64,000 nucleotides of DNA. Source: Catellatospora coxensis (lineage in GTDB: Bacteria > Actinomycetota > Actinomycetes > Mycobacteriales > Micromonosporaceae). Each line of letters opens with the position of its first letter. Position 1 is the first letter of the stretch. Both the position numbers and the translations under genes were made by a program. The notes under the pieces were generated by a model. It did no database searches, had not been told where the DNA came from, and saw only the letters and a program-made list of their open reading frames with translations. Below, piece by piece: positions 1 through 8,994 of this stretch. The stretch covers positions 62,001 to 126,000 of the forward strand of contig NZ_BONI01000014.1 of NCBI RefSeq assembly GCF_016862635.1, written 5' to 3'.

Positions 1-4
1 GCTG

Positions 5-379
5 ATGAACCCCACGCCGTGGGATCCGTGGAACTATCACGAGACGCTGGACTACAAGCCCGTCGTCGAGGGCGGCGAGCGGGACCTGACCGGTTTCCGG
101 GTCGAGGCCGCCGACGGGTCGATCGGCAAGATCGACGAGCAGGCCGGTGAGGCGGGCTCGCGGATCATCGTGGTCGACACCGGCCCGTGGATCTTCGGCA
201 GCAAGGTGATACTGCCCGCGGGCGTCATCAAGGGCATCGACCTCGACGACGAGCGCGTCTACGTCGACTGCACCAAGGACCAGGTCAAAGACGCTCCGGA
301 GTACGAGGCGGAACGCCACCAGGACGGGGCGTACCTGGACTCCCTGGGCTCCTACTACGGGCAGCTGCGGCAGCTCTGA
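5..379 (+). CDS. PRC-barrel domain protein
   Basis: A 124-aa soluble protein. Residues 25-90 form a PRC-barrel-like beta domain: the run from LTGFRVEAADGSIGKIDEQA through WIFGSKVILPAGVI has the spacing of a PRC barrel. Actinobacteria have many such small proteins, often stress-related or linked to general metabolism, but no specific reaction is known. The C terminus is polar. The ATG lies 5 nt from the window edge, so an upstream start or ribosome binding site cannot be judged. A strong hairpin follows the stop, so it probably ends a transcription unit. Confidence 0.8.
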   Translation: MNPTPWDPWNYHETLDYKPVVEGGERDLTGFRVEAADGSIGKIDEQAGEAGSRIIVVDTGPWIFGSKVILPAGVIKGIDLDDERVYVDCTKDQVKDAPEYEAERHQDGAYLDSLGSYYGQLRQL

Positions 380-385
380 TCCCGG

Positions 386-418
386 CGGCCGCGGGCGGTG
401 ACCGACCGCCCGCGGCCG
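386..418 (+). terminator. Rho-independent-like hairpin after the PRC-barrel gene
   Basis: A perfect 13-bp GC stem (386-398 with 406-418) and a 7-nt loop start 7 nt after the stop codon. There is no U tract, as is common in actinobacterial terminators. From here to the next hairpin at 667 I see no gene or other signal. Confidence 0.6.
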
Positions 419-666
419 GCTGTGCCCGCCCGACAGCGCCGGATCACTCTCGCGTGCGCGGTGAGCGGACAGGTAGGCCAGAAAGTCCGGTCGGCGCAGT
501 TGAAGGCGAACCTGAACGTTCGCGGCTCTGCTCCCGCGCGCGGGGATGGCCGGGCTGACCGGCTCGCGCTGCGACAACGCGAGGACGTCTGCGTCGAGCA
601 CGGCCACGAAAAAGCCTTGTACGGCACGCGGGAGTTGAGCCGGCGAGCGCCTAAGCGGCGATTCGC

Positions 667-715
667 GCCGTGGGTGTCCGGCCCGTCGACCTCGATCGGT
701 CCGGACACCCACGGC
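667..715 (-). terminator. Hairpin downstream of the malectin-domain gene
   Basis: A perfect 15-bp inverted repeat (667-681 with 701-715) around a 19-nt loop lies directly beyond the stop codon of the minus-strand gene that ends at 721. Its placement fits a terminator for that gene; it may work in both directions. Confidence 0.55.
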
Positions 716-720
716 CACGG

Positions 721-3258
721 CTACGGGCCGACGAACACCGCCTTCGCCCGCCAGTCGGCGCCGTCCACGGCCGGACCGCTGCGCAGGGTGTACGACCCGG
801 ACGGCACGCCGCCGTTCCAGGCGGTGGAGGAGAGGTCACCGGTGCTCCGGTTGACCTTGTAAAGCGTGGTCCCGTTCAGGAACAGCCCGCCCGCGTCGGC
901 CATGCCGCCCACCCCGGCGACGGTGAACTTGTCCGCGCCGACCACCCCGCTGTCCGGGGTGAACCAGCGCCAGTGCAGCCCGTTCTGCCCGGACAGGGTG
1001 TAGTACAACCGCCCGGCGGTGTAGAACATGGCGGTCACGTTCGGGATCTCGGCGTAGAAGTTCGTGGTCACCCCGGCGTAGGTGGAGGTGCCGGAGTCGG
1101 TGCTCACGGTGTCCCAGTAGGCGTCGTGGTACGGGTCGACGAGCGTCGCGGCGCCGAACACCGTGCCGTCGAAGGTGCGCCGCCACAGCGCGCCGCCCAT
1201 GCCGTAGAACAGCGTGCCGCCGACCCAGAACCCGCCGCGGGCGGTCGACCAGGCGGTGCTGTCCGGGTTGGCCACGGCGCTCGCCGCGCCGACCGCGGTC
1301 GCCCCGTCGTACGACCGGACCTGTGCCTCGTCGCCGTTGCCGGCCGGCGGCGGCCCCGTCTTGACGATCTCGATGCCGTTGATCAGCGGGTTCTCGACGA
1401 CGTGCCCGAAGTCGATGTTCACCGTGCCGTCGCTGACGACGGTGAACGAGCGCATCGTGCCGACGTTGTGCCCGACCGCCGCGGACAGGTCCAGGTTCGC
1501 CAGCACGGTGACCCCGTCCAGCGCCACGTTGAAGATCCGGGTGCCGGGCGAGGCGGTGCCGTCGTACCGGTTGGCCAGGTAGAGCCGGACCTCGACCTCG
1601 GTGCCGGCGGTCACCGGGAACTGCCAGCTCATTTCCGGCGCCGAACCCGGGTCCCACCGCTCGGAGGAGTACAGCGCGGCCGGTGTGCCCGCCGGGACGG
1701 TGCCGTCGACGCTGGGCACCGTGCCGTATCCGGCGGTGTTGCTGACCGCGTTGTGGAAACCGCTGGGGCTGCCGCCGTCGTCGGCGGCCCAGTCCGGCCC
1801 GCTGTCGGTCGAGGCGACCAGCGAACCGCCGGCGTTGACCCGGTGGAGCACGTTCGTCGGCACCGGGACGCCGGCCTGGTACACGTTGCCGGGCAGCGTC
1901 GCCGTGGTGGTCGGGTGCGGGGCGCTGCCGCCGGTGAGCGGGAAGAACGCGATCCGCTCGCGGCGGTACTGGTAGTTGCCGATCCACGGGGTGTCCGAGC
2001 CGAGCCAGAGCCCGTCCGGGGTGGCGAGGATCTTGGCGACGCCGACGCCGCGCGGGTGGCGGCCCGGGTTCCAGGCCAGGGGCAGGCCGCTGAGCGGGTC
2101 GAGGGCGGCGATGCTGGCCCGGCCGACCGAACCAGGCCCGGCGGAGTCGCCGCCGAAGCTGTTGTTGAGCCAGCGGATGTGGCCGCCGACGTAGACGGCC
2201 TGCTCGGTGATGCCGACCGACAGCAGCGTGTCGCCTCCGGCGTAGTCGACCCAGGTGGGCTGGAGGTCGGCGCCGGTCGCGTCGTTCTCCCAGCGGGCGG
2301 CCGCGTCGCAGAGTGTGCCCGCGTTCGGCGCGCCGGTCGTCACGACGACGAAGTAGCTGCCGTCCGGGGAGTACGCCAGGTCGCGCATGTAGGTGTCGAA
2401 CGCCCACCAGGCGCAGCGTGGCGTGTACCGGGTGGTGTTCCAGTCGGCGACGGCGGCCGCGCTCGCGCCGAGGTCGAGCTTCACGATCTGGTCGTGGAGC
2501 ACGCCGTTGGCCTTCTTGAAGTTGCCGACGACCACCAGCTGCTGGCCGTTGGGGGACAGCGCCAGCTTGCTCGCGCCGACGCCGGCGCTGGCTCCGCTGA
2601 CCCCGTCGTAGTTGTGGTTCTCGGTCAGGCTGGTGGTCAGGTAGCTGTCCAGCGCGCCGGTGCTCGCGTTCACCGAGGCCAGGCCGCCGCGGGCGAGGCT
2701 CGCGTTGCCGGCGGTGGTGAAGATGCCGCCGACGAGCAGGCGGTTGCCGGCCAGGGCGATGTCCTTGACCGCGCCGTTGAACGCGGGGCCGGCGAAGCCG
2801 GTGACCAGCGCGCCGGTGCTGACGTTGAGCAGGGCCACCTTGCGCCGGGTGACGCCGTTGACGGTGTTGAACTTGCCGGCGATGTAGACGGTGCCCGCGG
2901 TGGGTCCGGCGATGACGGCGGAGACCTCGTCGCTGACGGTCGGGGCGAACGCGGTGTCGACGGTGCCGGTGGCCTTGTCGAAGGCGAGGATGTTGTTGCG
3001 GGTGATGTCCACCTCGGTGCCGCGGTTGCGGACCGTGGTGAAGTCACCGGCAGCGATGATCTTCGTTCCGGCGTCGTGGATGGCGTACACGGTGCCGTCC
3101 TTGATGTCCGGCGATGCCGCCGACGGCGCCGCCGCGACCACGGTCGTGTGGTTCGGGCCGGCGTGTGCCGGCATGGCGGAGCCGATGCCGGCGGCGGTGA
3201 GGCCGACCGCGGCGAGCGCCGCGAGGGCGCGGCGGGTCGGTGACGTTCGATGGGGCAT
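721..3258 (-). CDS. Secreted beta-propeller and malectin domain protein
   Basis: An 845-aa exported protein. Start chosen at the ATG giving MPHRTSPTRRALAALAAVGL, a Sec-type signal peptide with cleavage expected after AHA at about residue 33; the upstream extension of the frame has no signal features. Residues 45-460 hold repeated motifs of the type VYIAGKFNTVNG and LLVGGIFTTAGN, typical of a beta-propeller made of delta-60/WD-like repeats. Residues about 470-620 match a malectin carbohydrate-binding domain (RVNAGGSL, YSSERW, VRLYLANRYDG, INGIEIVKTG). The C-terminal 200 residues form another propeller-like segment (VRSYDGATAVG). It probably binds cell-wall or environmental glycans outside the cell; no enzymatic motif is visible. 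Monocistronic. Confidence 0.85.
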   Translation of the reverse strand: MPHRTSPTRRALAALAAVGLTAAGIGSAMPAHAGPNHTTVVAAAPSAASPDIKDGTVYAIHDAGTKIIAAGDFTTVRNRGTEVDITRNNILAFDKATGTVDTAFAPTVSDEVSAVIAGPTAGTVYIAGKFNTVNGVTRRKVALLNVSTGALVTGFAGPAFNGAVKDIALAGNRLLVGGIFTTAGNASLARGGLASVNASTGALDSYLTTSLTENHNYDGVSGASAGVGASKLALSPNGQQLVVVGNFKKANGVLHDQIVKLDLGASAAAVADWNTTRYTPRCAWWAFDTYMRDLAYSPDGSYFVVVTTGAPNAGTLCDAAARWENDATGADLQPTWVDYAGGDTLLSVGITEQAVYVGGHIRWLNNSFGGDSAGPGSVGRASIAALDPLSGLPLAWNPGRHPRGVGVAKILATPDGLWLGSDTPWIGNYQYRRERIAFFPLTGGSAPHPTTTATLPGNVYQAGVPVPTNVLHRVNAGGSLVASTDSGPDWAADDGGSPSGFHNAVSNTAGYGTVPSVDGTVPAGTPAALYSSERWDPGSAPEMSWQFPVTAGTEVEVRLYLANRYDGTASPGTRIFNVALDGVTVLANLDLSAAVGHNVGTMRSFTVVSDGTVNIDFGHVVENPLINGIEIVKTGPPPAGNGDEAQVRSYDGATAVGAASAVANPDSTAWSTARGGFWVGGTLFYGMGGALWRRTFDGTVFGAATLVDPYHDAYWDTVSTDSGTSTYAGVTTNFYAEIPNVTAMFYTAGRLYYTLSGQNGLHWRWFTPDSGVVGADKFTVAGVGGMADAGGLFLNGTTLYKVNRSTGDLSSTAWNGGVPSGSYTLRSGPAVDGADWRAKAVFVGP

Positions 3259-3892
3259 GCACAACTCCGTTGGGCGCGGATGGACCGGCTCCGTTGCGAG
3301 AGAACAGGTGCCGGGGCACGCGTCTGACCACAAAGGAACCGACGGGGTATGGGCGCAACCCTCACCCTTCCGGGAGTCGTCACCGGCCGTCCAGCGCCGA
3401 CCACGTTTTGTGTACGTCCACACCCGCGGCCTGCCCGACCTTCTGCACCCGGCCGTCGGGACAGCCGTCAGCACCGCACGAAAGGCGGCCGTGAATGCTG
3501 ATTCGGCGATTCCGGACAGGACGATTGATGGGACGGATGTGGCGTATCAGCCGTCTCGTTCGGCGACGCGCCGGCGGACGGCCGGGCGCGGAACGGCCCG
3601 GCCGGCGGGAAGACGACAGGGCCAGGGCGGCCGAGACGATGGAGACGGCGAGCGTGCGACGCGCTTCAACCTCCGGGTTGGGGGATTGTCCACGGGTGCC
3701 GCGCGGGTCCGCGCGTGGCGGTGTCCAGGCTGTCGGTTCGCGGGCGGTCCATATAGGCGTTGTCTGCCAAACCCTGCTGAACCTTCGATGATCACTGCGC
3801 CGGCAGGCGGCGAACCGGTTCGCCCGGCGAGCGCGTCAGGCGCGGGCCAATCCCGTTGTCCGGGCCACCCGGGCTGGCTAGCATCCCTGGCC
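3259..3892. other. 634-nt intergenic region with promoters only
   Basis: Divergent region between the malectin-domain gene and the AadA-like gene. Frames open here on both strands are low-complexity Arg/Pro/Gly translations without homologs that I recognise. The right end contains a TAGCAT box (3879-3884) placed 8 nt before the ATG at 3893, which suggests a leaderless transcript for the rightward gene. The left end must hold the promoter of the secreted protein, but no clear boxes were found. Confidence 0.4.
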
Positions 3893-4675
3893 ATGATCAG
3901 TCAGCAGGCCCACGACGTGGCGGCGCTGGTCCGCGCGGTGCTCGGCACGGATCTGATCGGCGCCTACCTGCACGGTTCCGCCGTGCTCGGCGGCCTGCGG
4001 CCGCGAAGTGACGTCGACGTGCTCGCGGTGTCGCGCCGCAGCGCGACGCCCGAGCAGCGACACCGGCTCGTCGACGGCCTGCTGGACATCTCGGGACGCC
4101 GTGCGCGACGCGGACCCGACCGGCCCGTCGAGCTGATCGTCGTCGTCCTGGCTGACGTGCGCCCGTGGCGATACCCGCCGACCTGCGACTTCCTGTACGG
4201 CGAGTGGCTGCGCGACCGGTACGAGCGTGGCGAGCTGCCGCAGCCCGCGCCGAGTCCCGACCTCGCGCCGCTGCTCACGATGGCGCTGGCGGGCGACACC
4301 CCGCTGTTCGGGCCGCCGCCGGCGGACCTGCTCGACCCGGTGCCGCCGGCCGATCTGCGCCACGCGATCGTCGCCGGGATTCCGGGCCTGCTCGCCGACC
4401 TCGCCGACGACACCCGCAACGTCGTTCTCACCTTCGCCCGGATCTGGGTCACGCTCGCGACGGGGGAGATCCGGTCCAAGGACGCGGCTGCCGACTGGGC
4501 GATGGCGCACCTGGCGGCCGAGCATCAGCCGGTGCTGGCACACGCGAAGGCGATCTACGTCGGGCAGGTCGCGGAAAGCTGGGATGACGACCTGTTCGCG
4601 CGGGTCCGGCCGGCCGTCGACCAGGTCTTGGTGGAGATCGACCGGCTCACGCCCGGCGGCCGCGGTTGGGAGTAG
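3893..4675 (+). CDS. AadA-like aminoglycoside nucleotidyltransferase family protein
   Basis: A 260-aa protein, close to the length of ANT(3'')-type adenylyltransferases (about 262). The N-terminal nucleotidyltransferase fold has the signature LHGSAVLGGLRPRSDVDVL (residues 23-41), with the GSA...SDVDV metal-binding Asp pair, followed by an all-helical DUF4111-type C-terminal domain (PVPPADLRHAIVAGIPGLL, then NVVLTFARIWVTLATGEI, then SKDAAADWA). The family transfers AMP to streptomycin/spectinomycin-like substrates. In soil actinomycetes the chromosomal homologs often have an unproven substrate. ATG 3893 is chosen because it opens the domain and follows a TAGCAT box at 8 nt, as in leaderless genes. 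Confidence 0.85.
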   Translation: MISQQAHDVAALVRAVLGTDLIGAYLHGSAVLGGLRPRSDVDVLAVSRRSATPEQRHRLVDGLLDISGRRARRGPDRPVELIVVVLADVRPWRYPPTCDFLYGEWLRDRYERGELPQPAPSPDLAPLLTMALAGDTPLFGPPPADLLDPVPPADLRHAIVAGIPGLLADLADDTRNVVLTFARIWVTLATGEIRSKDAAADWAMAHLAAEHQPVLAHAKAIYVGQVAESWDDDLFARVRPAVDQVLVEIDRLTPGGRGWE

Positions 4676-4823
4676 CCGGCTCGGCTCGGCCGCCGACGGC
4701 CGATCAGGTCGTACGCAGTGCCGCGTCGTCCGGCGCTTCTCACTATGCGATCGCGGCGGCGGGGTGTCGGGGCGCGGCGCTATCGTCGGCGGGCGACCCG
4801 AACGGCGAGGAGCGAGGCAGGTC

Positions 4824-6248
4824 ATGCACAGTCCAGGAGCGCTGCTCGGGGGTCGTTACCGGCTGGAGGGGCGGATCGGCGCCGGCGGCATGGGTGAGGT
4901 CTGGCGGGCGACCGACACGGTGCTCGGCCGGGTCGTCGCGGTGAAGACCGTGCTGCCCGCGCTGCTCGACGATCCCGGGTTCGTCCGCCGGTTTCTCGCC
5001 GAGGCGCGCGCGATGGCCGGCGTCCGCCACCGCGGCGTGGTCACCATCCACGACTACCACGGCGACGGCGGTGGCGCGTACCTGGTGATGGAGTACGTCG
5101 AGGGCGAGCCGCTGTCACAGACGCTGGCCCGGCAGGGCCGGCTGACCGTCGAGGCCACCCTGGCGGTGGTCGCGCAGATCGCCGAGGCGCTGCAGGCCGT
5201 GCACGACGGGCGCATCGTGCACCGCGATGTCAAACCCGGCAACCTGCTGGTATGCCGCGACGGCACCGTCGTGCTGACGGACTTCGGCATCGCCCGCGCG
5301 CAGGACCACACGGCGCTGACCACGCCGGGCGGCATCCTGGGCACACCGTCGTATCTCGCCCCGGAGCAGGTGCTCGGCCGGCCCGCCGACGCGCGTAGCG
5401 ACGTCTACGCGCTGGGTGTGGTGGCCTACGAGTGCTTGGCGGGACGCCGCCCGTTCACCGGCGAGAATCCGTTCGCGGTGGCCATGCAGCGGGTGGCGCA
5501 GCCGCCGCCTCCGCTGGGACCCGATGTTCCCGCGCCCGTGGCCGCCCTGGTCGAGCGGGCACTCGAGGTCGATCCCGAGCAGCGCTGGCCGTCGGCTGCC
5601 GCGCTGGCCGAGGCCGCCCGCGGCGTGCTGGGCGGCGCGTCGCCCGCGGTGGCGGCACCGTCCCGGGGTCCACACGCGAGCACCGGCGTCGGTCCGGGCC
5701 GCTCCGGCAGGATTGCCGCGCTCCGGCGGATCCCGGTGCTCGCCGCGGCGGCGGTCGCGCTGGTCGTGCTCGTGGGCGGCGGGCTGGCCGGCTGGGCGGT
5801 GTGGGGGGACACGGGTCCCCGGTGGGCGGCGCCGGACGGGTCCATCACCGATCAGCGGGTGCCCGCCGGGTATGTGGCGTGCGGCGCGGCCGCCTGCCCG
5901 CCCGCGCCCGAGTGCTGGGGCGGCCTGACCCTGTCTGGCGGCACGGCGCACCGGCCGAGGCGGATCACCTGCGATCAGCCGCACTACTGGGAGACGGTCG
6001 TCGTGGGGGCGCTGCCGGACGGGGCGGAGTTCGTCGGTCAGGAGGAGCTCATGAAGCGGGCCGATGTCGCCGCCCTCTGCTCCGCGCAGGCCGTGGCGCA
6101 GCGGACCCGGGATGGTTCGGCCACCGTCGGCTGGCGGCGCGAGGCCTGGCCGATCCAGGTCGACCGGGACACCTGGCTGCTGTACTGCCTGGCCGGCCGG
6201 CCCGAGGGCGGCGAGACCACCGGGTCGGTGTTCGAGGCGGCCGGCTGA
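4824..6248 (+). CDS. Membrane Ser/Thr protein kinase with extracytoplasmic septum-formation-like domain
   Basis: A 474-aa Hanks-type kinase. Residues 12-265 are the kinase domain: glycine loop GAGGMGEV, lysine K41, HRDVKPGN (residues 133-140), DFG (153-155) and APE-type SYLAPEQ; all catalytic residues are intact. A basic linker leads to one transmembrane helix at about 304-327. The external part (about 140 aa) has paired cysteines and the pattern CDQPHYWE...CSAQA...WLLYC, like the septum-formation family fused to many actinobacterial kinases. It probably senses an envelope ligand and phosphorylates cytoplasmic proteins. ATG 4824 follows AGGCAGGT. A TATCGT box at 4781-4786 is a likely -10 element. 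No PASTA repeats. Confidence 0.93.
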   Translation: MHSPGALLGGRYRLEGRIGAGGMGEVWRATDTVLGRVVAVKTVLPALLDDPGFVRRFLAEARAMAGVRHRGVVTIHDYHGDGGGAYLVMEYVEGEPLSQTLARQGRLTVEATLAVVAQIAEALQAVHDGRIVHRDVKPGNLLVCRDGTVVLTDFGIARAQDHTALTTPGGILGTPSYLAPEQVLGRPADARSDVYALGVVAYECLAGRRPFTGENPFAVAMQRVAQPPPPLGPDVPAPVAALVERALEVDPEQRWPSAAALAEAARGVLGGASPAVAAPSRGPHASTGVGPGRSGRIAALRRIPVLAAAAVALVVLVGGGLAGWAVWGDTGPRWAAPDGSITDQRVPAGYVACGAAACPPAPECWGGLTLSGGTAHRPRRITCDQPHYWETVVVGALPDGAEFVGQEELMKRADVAALCSAQAVAQRTRDGSATVGWRREAWPIQVDRDTWLLYCLAGRPEGGETTGSVFEAAG

Positions 6249-6411
6249 TCGAACAGCGCTGTGCGGCCGGATTGCTGGAACATCCAGCCCACTGAGAGTA
6301 ACCGCCGTCGGGTTCGCCCGTCCTTTGTGCTCAGCTCCGTTCCCGGCTTCGTTTCGCCGGCCGATGCGCTGCTGACCTCGTCAGCCAGGGACGACTGAAC
6401 GACGCGGAAAA

Positions 6412-6425
6412 CGGGAACGCTCCCA
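6412..6425. promoter_or_regulatory. Candidate CebR-like LacI-family operator
   Basis: CGGGAACGCTCCCA matches 12 of 14 positions of the palindromic CebR box TGGGAGCGCTCCCA known from Streptomyces cellulose and cello-oligosaccharide genes. It lies 158 nt upstream of the pectate lyase start and before its -35 box. Inference only. Confidence 0.4.
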
Positions 6426-6442
6426 CCATCGAACATCTCCTA

Positions 6443-6471
6443 TTGACCAGTCCTGGTGGATGCCCTACGGT
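6443..6471 (+). promoter_or_regulatory. Sigma-70-type promoter of the pectate lyase gene
   Basis: TTGACC (6443-6448) and TACGGT (6466-6471) are separated by 17 nt, a good match to the actinobacterial housekeeping consensus. Transcription would begin near 6478, inside the palindromic operator that follows. Confidence 0.6.
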
Positions 6472-6478
6472 ACGGCTT

Positions 6479-6492
6479 GGTAAGCGCTTACC
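6479..6492. promoter_or_regulatory. Perfect 14-bp palindrome, LacI-type operator over the transcription start
   Basis: GGTAAGCGCTTACC is perfectly self-complementary with the central CG pair typical of LacI/GalR operators. It overlaps the predicted +1 of the pectate lyase promoter, so a bound repressor would block transcription until inducing sugars are present. The cognate regulator is not next to the gene. Confidence 0.6.
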
Positions 6493-6569
6493 CGGTTACG
6501 CACCGTCCCTGCACCTCTCCCATCCTCATTCCCCGAATTGGATCATCGGCGGACCCTACGGAGGAACCC

Positions 6570-7844
6570 ATGCAAGCAACACCCACCGCCCGGAGGCGGC
6601 GACCGCGGCTACGCCTGACACTCGCGATGGCCACGGTCGCGACGGTCGTCGGCGGCGTCGCCCTGGCCTCGATGATGCCGGCGTCGGCCGCCACCATCGA
6701 CACCAGCGCTTACTACCAGCTGGTCAACGTGTTCAGCGGCAAGGCGATCGAAGGCAGCGGCGGCGCTGTCGTGCAGCGCACGTCGGACGGCTCGGCGTCC
6801 AACCAGCAGTTCCAGTTCCTCGACATGGGCAGCGGCTACTACCGCCTCAAGTCGAAGGCCAGCGGCAAGGTCATCGAGATCGCCGGCAGCAGCACCGCCG
6901 ACGGCGCCACCGTCCAGATGGCCTCCGGCGCCGGCAGCACCGCGTACTACCAGCAGTTCTCGCTGCTGGACAACGGCAACAACGTGGTCCGGTTCAAGAA
7001 CCGCAACAGCGGCAAGGCCCTCGACGTGTGGGAGTGGTCGTCGGCTGACGGCGCCCGGATCTCGCAGTACCAGGACCTCAACGGCACCAACCAGCAGTTC
7101 CGCCTCGTCAAGGTGGGCAGCGGCGGCAACCCGACGCCCGCGCCCAGCCCGACCGGCGGCAGCGGCGGCCCGAGCACCACGTGGCCGTCTTCGGCCGGGT
7201 CGGTCAGCATCTCGGGCACCGTCAGCGTCTCCGGCACCTTCGACGGCGGCATGAAGACCTACTGCTGCATCGGCGACGGCGGCCAGGGCGAGAGCCAGGA
7301 CCCGATGTTCAAGCTGGCCAACGGCGCCACGCTGCAGAACGTCATCCTCGGCTCGCCCGCCGGCGACGGCGTGCACTGCGAGGGCACCTGCACGCTGCGC
7401 AACGTGTGGTGGAACGACATCGGCGAGGACGCCGCCACGTTCAAGGGCACCGGCGGCGGCACGTCGTACGTCATCGGCGGCGGCGCCCGCTCCGGCAGCG
7501 ACAAGGTGTTCCAGCACAACGGCAACGGCACCGTGAGCATCAGCAACTTCTACCTGAAGTCCGCCGGCAAGCTGTACCGGGCCTGCGGCAACTGCTCCAG
7601 CTCGTACCAGCGCAACGTCAAGATCGATAATGTGATCCTGGACGACATCGACATGGTCGCCGGGATCAACAGCAACTGGGGCGACATCGCGACCATCACC
7701 CGGGTCACCCTGATCAACAGCTCCAGCGCCACCGTGTGCGGCAAGTACAAGGGCGTGCCCAAGGGCAGCGAACCCTCCTACCTCGGCGAAGGCTGGAACG
7801 ACAGCAACTGCAAGGTCAAGGAGAGCGACATCACCTACCGGTAG
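6570..7844 (+). CDS. Secreted pectate lyase (PL3) with N-terminal ricin-type lectin domain
   Basis: A 424-aa exported enzyme. Residues 1-41 are a Sec signal peptide (RRRRPRLRLTLAMA core, cleavage near ASA/ATI). Residues 45-185 form a ricin B/CBM13 beta-trefoil with repeated QQF motifs (SNQQFQFLDMGSGYYRLKS; NQQFRLVKV). A Gly/Pro/Ser/Thr linker follows. Residues 215-424 are a family-3 pectate lyase: FDGGMKTYCCIGDGGQGESQ, GDGVHCEGTCTLRNVWWNDI, EDAATFKG, DKVFQHNG and CGNCSSSYQRNV, rich in conserved Cys. The enzyme cleaves de-esterified polygalacturonate by calcium-dependent beta-elimination outside the cell, and the lectin domain probably anchors it to plant wall sugars. GAGGAACCC supplies the SD. 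Control by the two upstream operators is expected. Confidence 0.93.
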   Translation: MQATPTARRRRPRLRLTLAMATVATVVGGVALASMMPASAATIDTSAYYQLVNVFSGKAIEGSGGAVVQRTSDGSASNQQFQFLDMGSGYYRLKSKASGKVIEIAGSSTADGATVQMASGAGSTAYYQQFSLLDNGNNVVRFKNRNSGKALDVWEWSSADGARISQYQDLNGTNQQFRLVKVGSGGNPTPAPSPTGGSGGPSTTWPSSAGSVSISGTVSVSGTFDGGMKTYCCIGDGGQGESQDPMFKLANGATLQNVILGSPAGDGVHCEGTCTLRNVWWNDIGEDAATFKGTGGGTSYVIGGGARSGSDKVFQHNGNGTVSISNFYLKSAGKLYRACGNCSSSYQRNVKIDNVILDDIDMVAGINSNWGDIATITRVTLINSSSATVCGKYKGVPKGSEPSYLGEGWNDSNCKVKESDITYR

Positions 7845-7876
7845 GCCGGTGGTGCCGGTCTGAACGGGCACTCACC

Positions 7877-7910
7877 CAGGCGGCGTCCACCGATCGGCGG
7901 GCGCCGCCTG
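7877..7910. terminator. Bidirectional terminator between pectate lyase and DUF4240 gene
   Basis: A 9-bp perfect GC stem (CAGGCGGCG at 7877-7885 and its complement at 7902-7910) with a 16-nt loop sits exactly between two convergent genes. Confidence 0.55.
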
Positions 7911-7913
7911 CTC

Positions 7914-8525
7914 CTACGTCGAGCTTGTCGCAGTGCGGTCGGTGCCGAGCCTGCGTATCGCGCGGTCATAGAACAGCGCACCGAGGCGCGGCAGCACCGC
8001 GAGCATCCGGTCCCGGTCGGTCCGCTTGATCGGGCGGCCGGCGGGGAGCGGGACACGGTCTCGTCTCACCTGGTACTGCCGACGTTCCAGCTCGTACCAG
8101 AGGCCATCCTCCTCGGTTCCGGTGACGCGGTCCCAGGCGCGTCCGGCGACGTTGAGGAACTCCTCGCAGTCGGCGAGGTCGTCGCCTGTCGCGGTGACGG
8201 CCGTCGCGGCGGGCACGTCGGCGAGGCTGTCGGGGTCGGCGAGCGCGGCCTCGTAGACCGCGCGGCCTTGCACGAGCAGCCAGTTGCGGAAACAGAGGAA
8301 CAGGTCGTCGGAGTCGTACCCGCCGTTGATCAGGAAGCAGGCAGCCCGTAGGTCTTCGCGGTACGCTCCGTGTTCGAAGCGGTCGTGCAGCTGCGCGAAG
8401 TCGGCGATCTCCTGGGCCGGCAGCCAGCTGAGCGTCCTGGCGACGATCGCCGGAACACCGGTCCAGTCACCGCTGCAGCGCCGCCTGGCACCGCCGATGA
8501 CCGCCCAGAAACCGTCAACGTCCAT
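7914..8525 (-). CDS. DUF4240 domain protein
   Basis: 203 aa. The N-terminal half matches DUF4240: MDVDGFWAVIGGARR, FAQLHDRFEHGAYREDLRAA, then INGGYDSDDLFLCFRNWLL and RAVYEAALADPDSLAD. These proteins are cytosolic, of unknown function, and are often found as stand-alone genes in Streptomyces and relatives. The basic C-terminal tail (RRDRVPLPAGRPIKR) is variable. No catalytic motif is visible. Convergent with the pectate lyase gene and separated from it by a hairpin. Confidence 0.8.
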   Translation of the reverse strand: MDVDGFWAVIGGARRRCSGDWTGVPAIVARTLSWLPAQEIADFAQLHDRFEHGAYREDLRAACFLINGGYDSDDLFLCFRNWLLVQGRAVYEAALADPDSLADVPAATAVTATGDDLADCEEFLNVAGRAWDRVTGTEEDGLWYELERRQYQVRRDRVPLPAGRPIKRTDRDRMLAVLPRLGALFYDRAIRRLGTDRTATSST

Positions 8526-8600
8526 CGTCGCCCCGAGACCGGACCAGGTTCCGGCCGGTCCAGCGTTCCCATGTGATGTCCACGCGCGCAGCTCGGCGGG

Positions 8601-8906
8601 TCAGCCGGCGGCGAGGTGGCGTTCGACCGTGGCGACCTTGGCGTGCAGCGCCCCGCTGACGCCGTCGCGCCAGTCCAGCTTCAGCACGACGCCCACCCGT
8701 GGCGACTTGGCCTTGACCGCCTCGGTGGCGGCCTTGACCACGGCCATCACCTCGTCCCAGGACTCGCCTTCGACGGTGGTGAACATCGCGTCGGTGTGGT
8801 TGGGCAGGCCCGAGGCGCGAACCACCCGGACAGCCTCGGCGACCAGGGCGCCGACGTCCTCCCCGGCGCCGACCGGTGAGACGGAGAACGCGACCAGAAC
8901 CGACAT
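8601..8906 (-). CDS. MTH1187-family thiamine-binding-like protein
   Basis: A 101-aa single-domain protein of the UPF0045/MTH1187/YkoF-like ferredoxin fold. Signature features are the start [19 protein letters not shown], the central [15 protein letters not shown] and the segment [17 protein letters not shown]. Family members bind thiamine or related ligands as tetramers. The ATG at 8906 is used because the domain begins right there; the in-frame extension is Ala/Arg-rich and atypical. It ends 88 nt before the helicase stop region and probably belongs to its own transcript. Confidence 0.82.
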   Translation of the reverse strand: MSVLVAFSVSPVGAGEDVGALVAEAVRVVRASGLPNHTDAMFTTVEGESWDEVMAVVKAATEAVKAKSPRVGVVLKLDWRDGVSGALHAKVATVERHLAAG

Positions 8907-8994
8907 GATCACGACGTTACCAGGGTCGACATCGCGGCCTGCGGCAGCCGCGGCGCGGACCCGCACGCCCGCGACCCTGGGACCCGCCGGTCAG

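Noticed and set aside
670-3243. 857-codon plus-strand frame opposite the malectin-domain gene
   Set aside because: Its translation is Arg/Gly/Val-rich low complexity without domains; it is the antisense shadow of the high-GC gene at 721-3258.
3893-4675. Acquired antibiotic-resistance gene
   Set aside because: The AadA-like gene has the same GC content and leaderless start as its neighbours and no mobile element is near; a native chromosomal gene is more likely.
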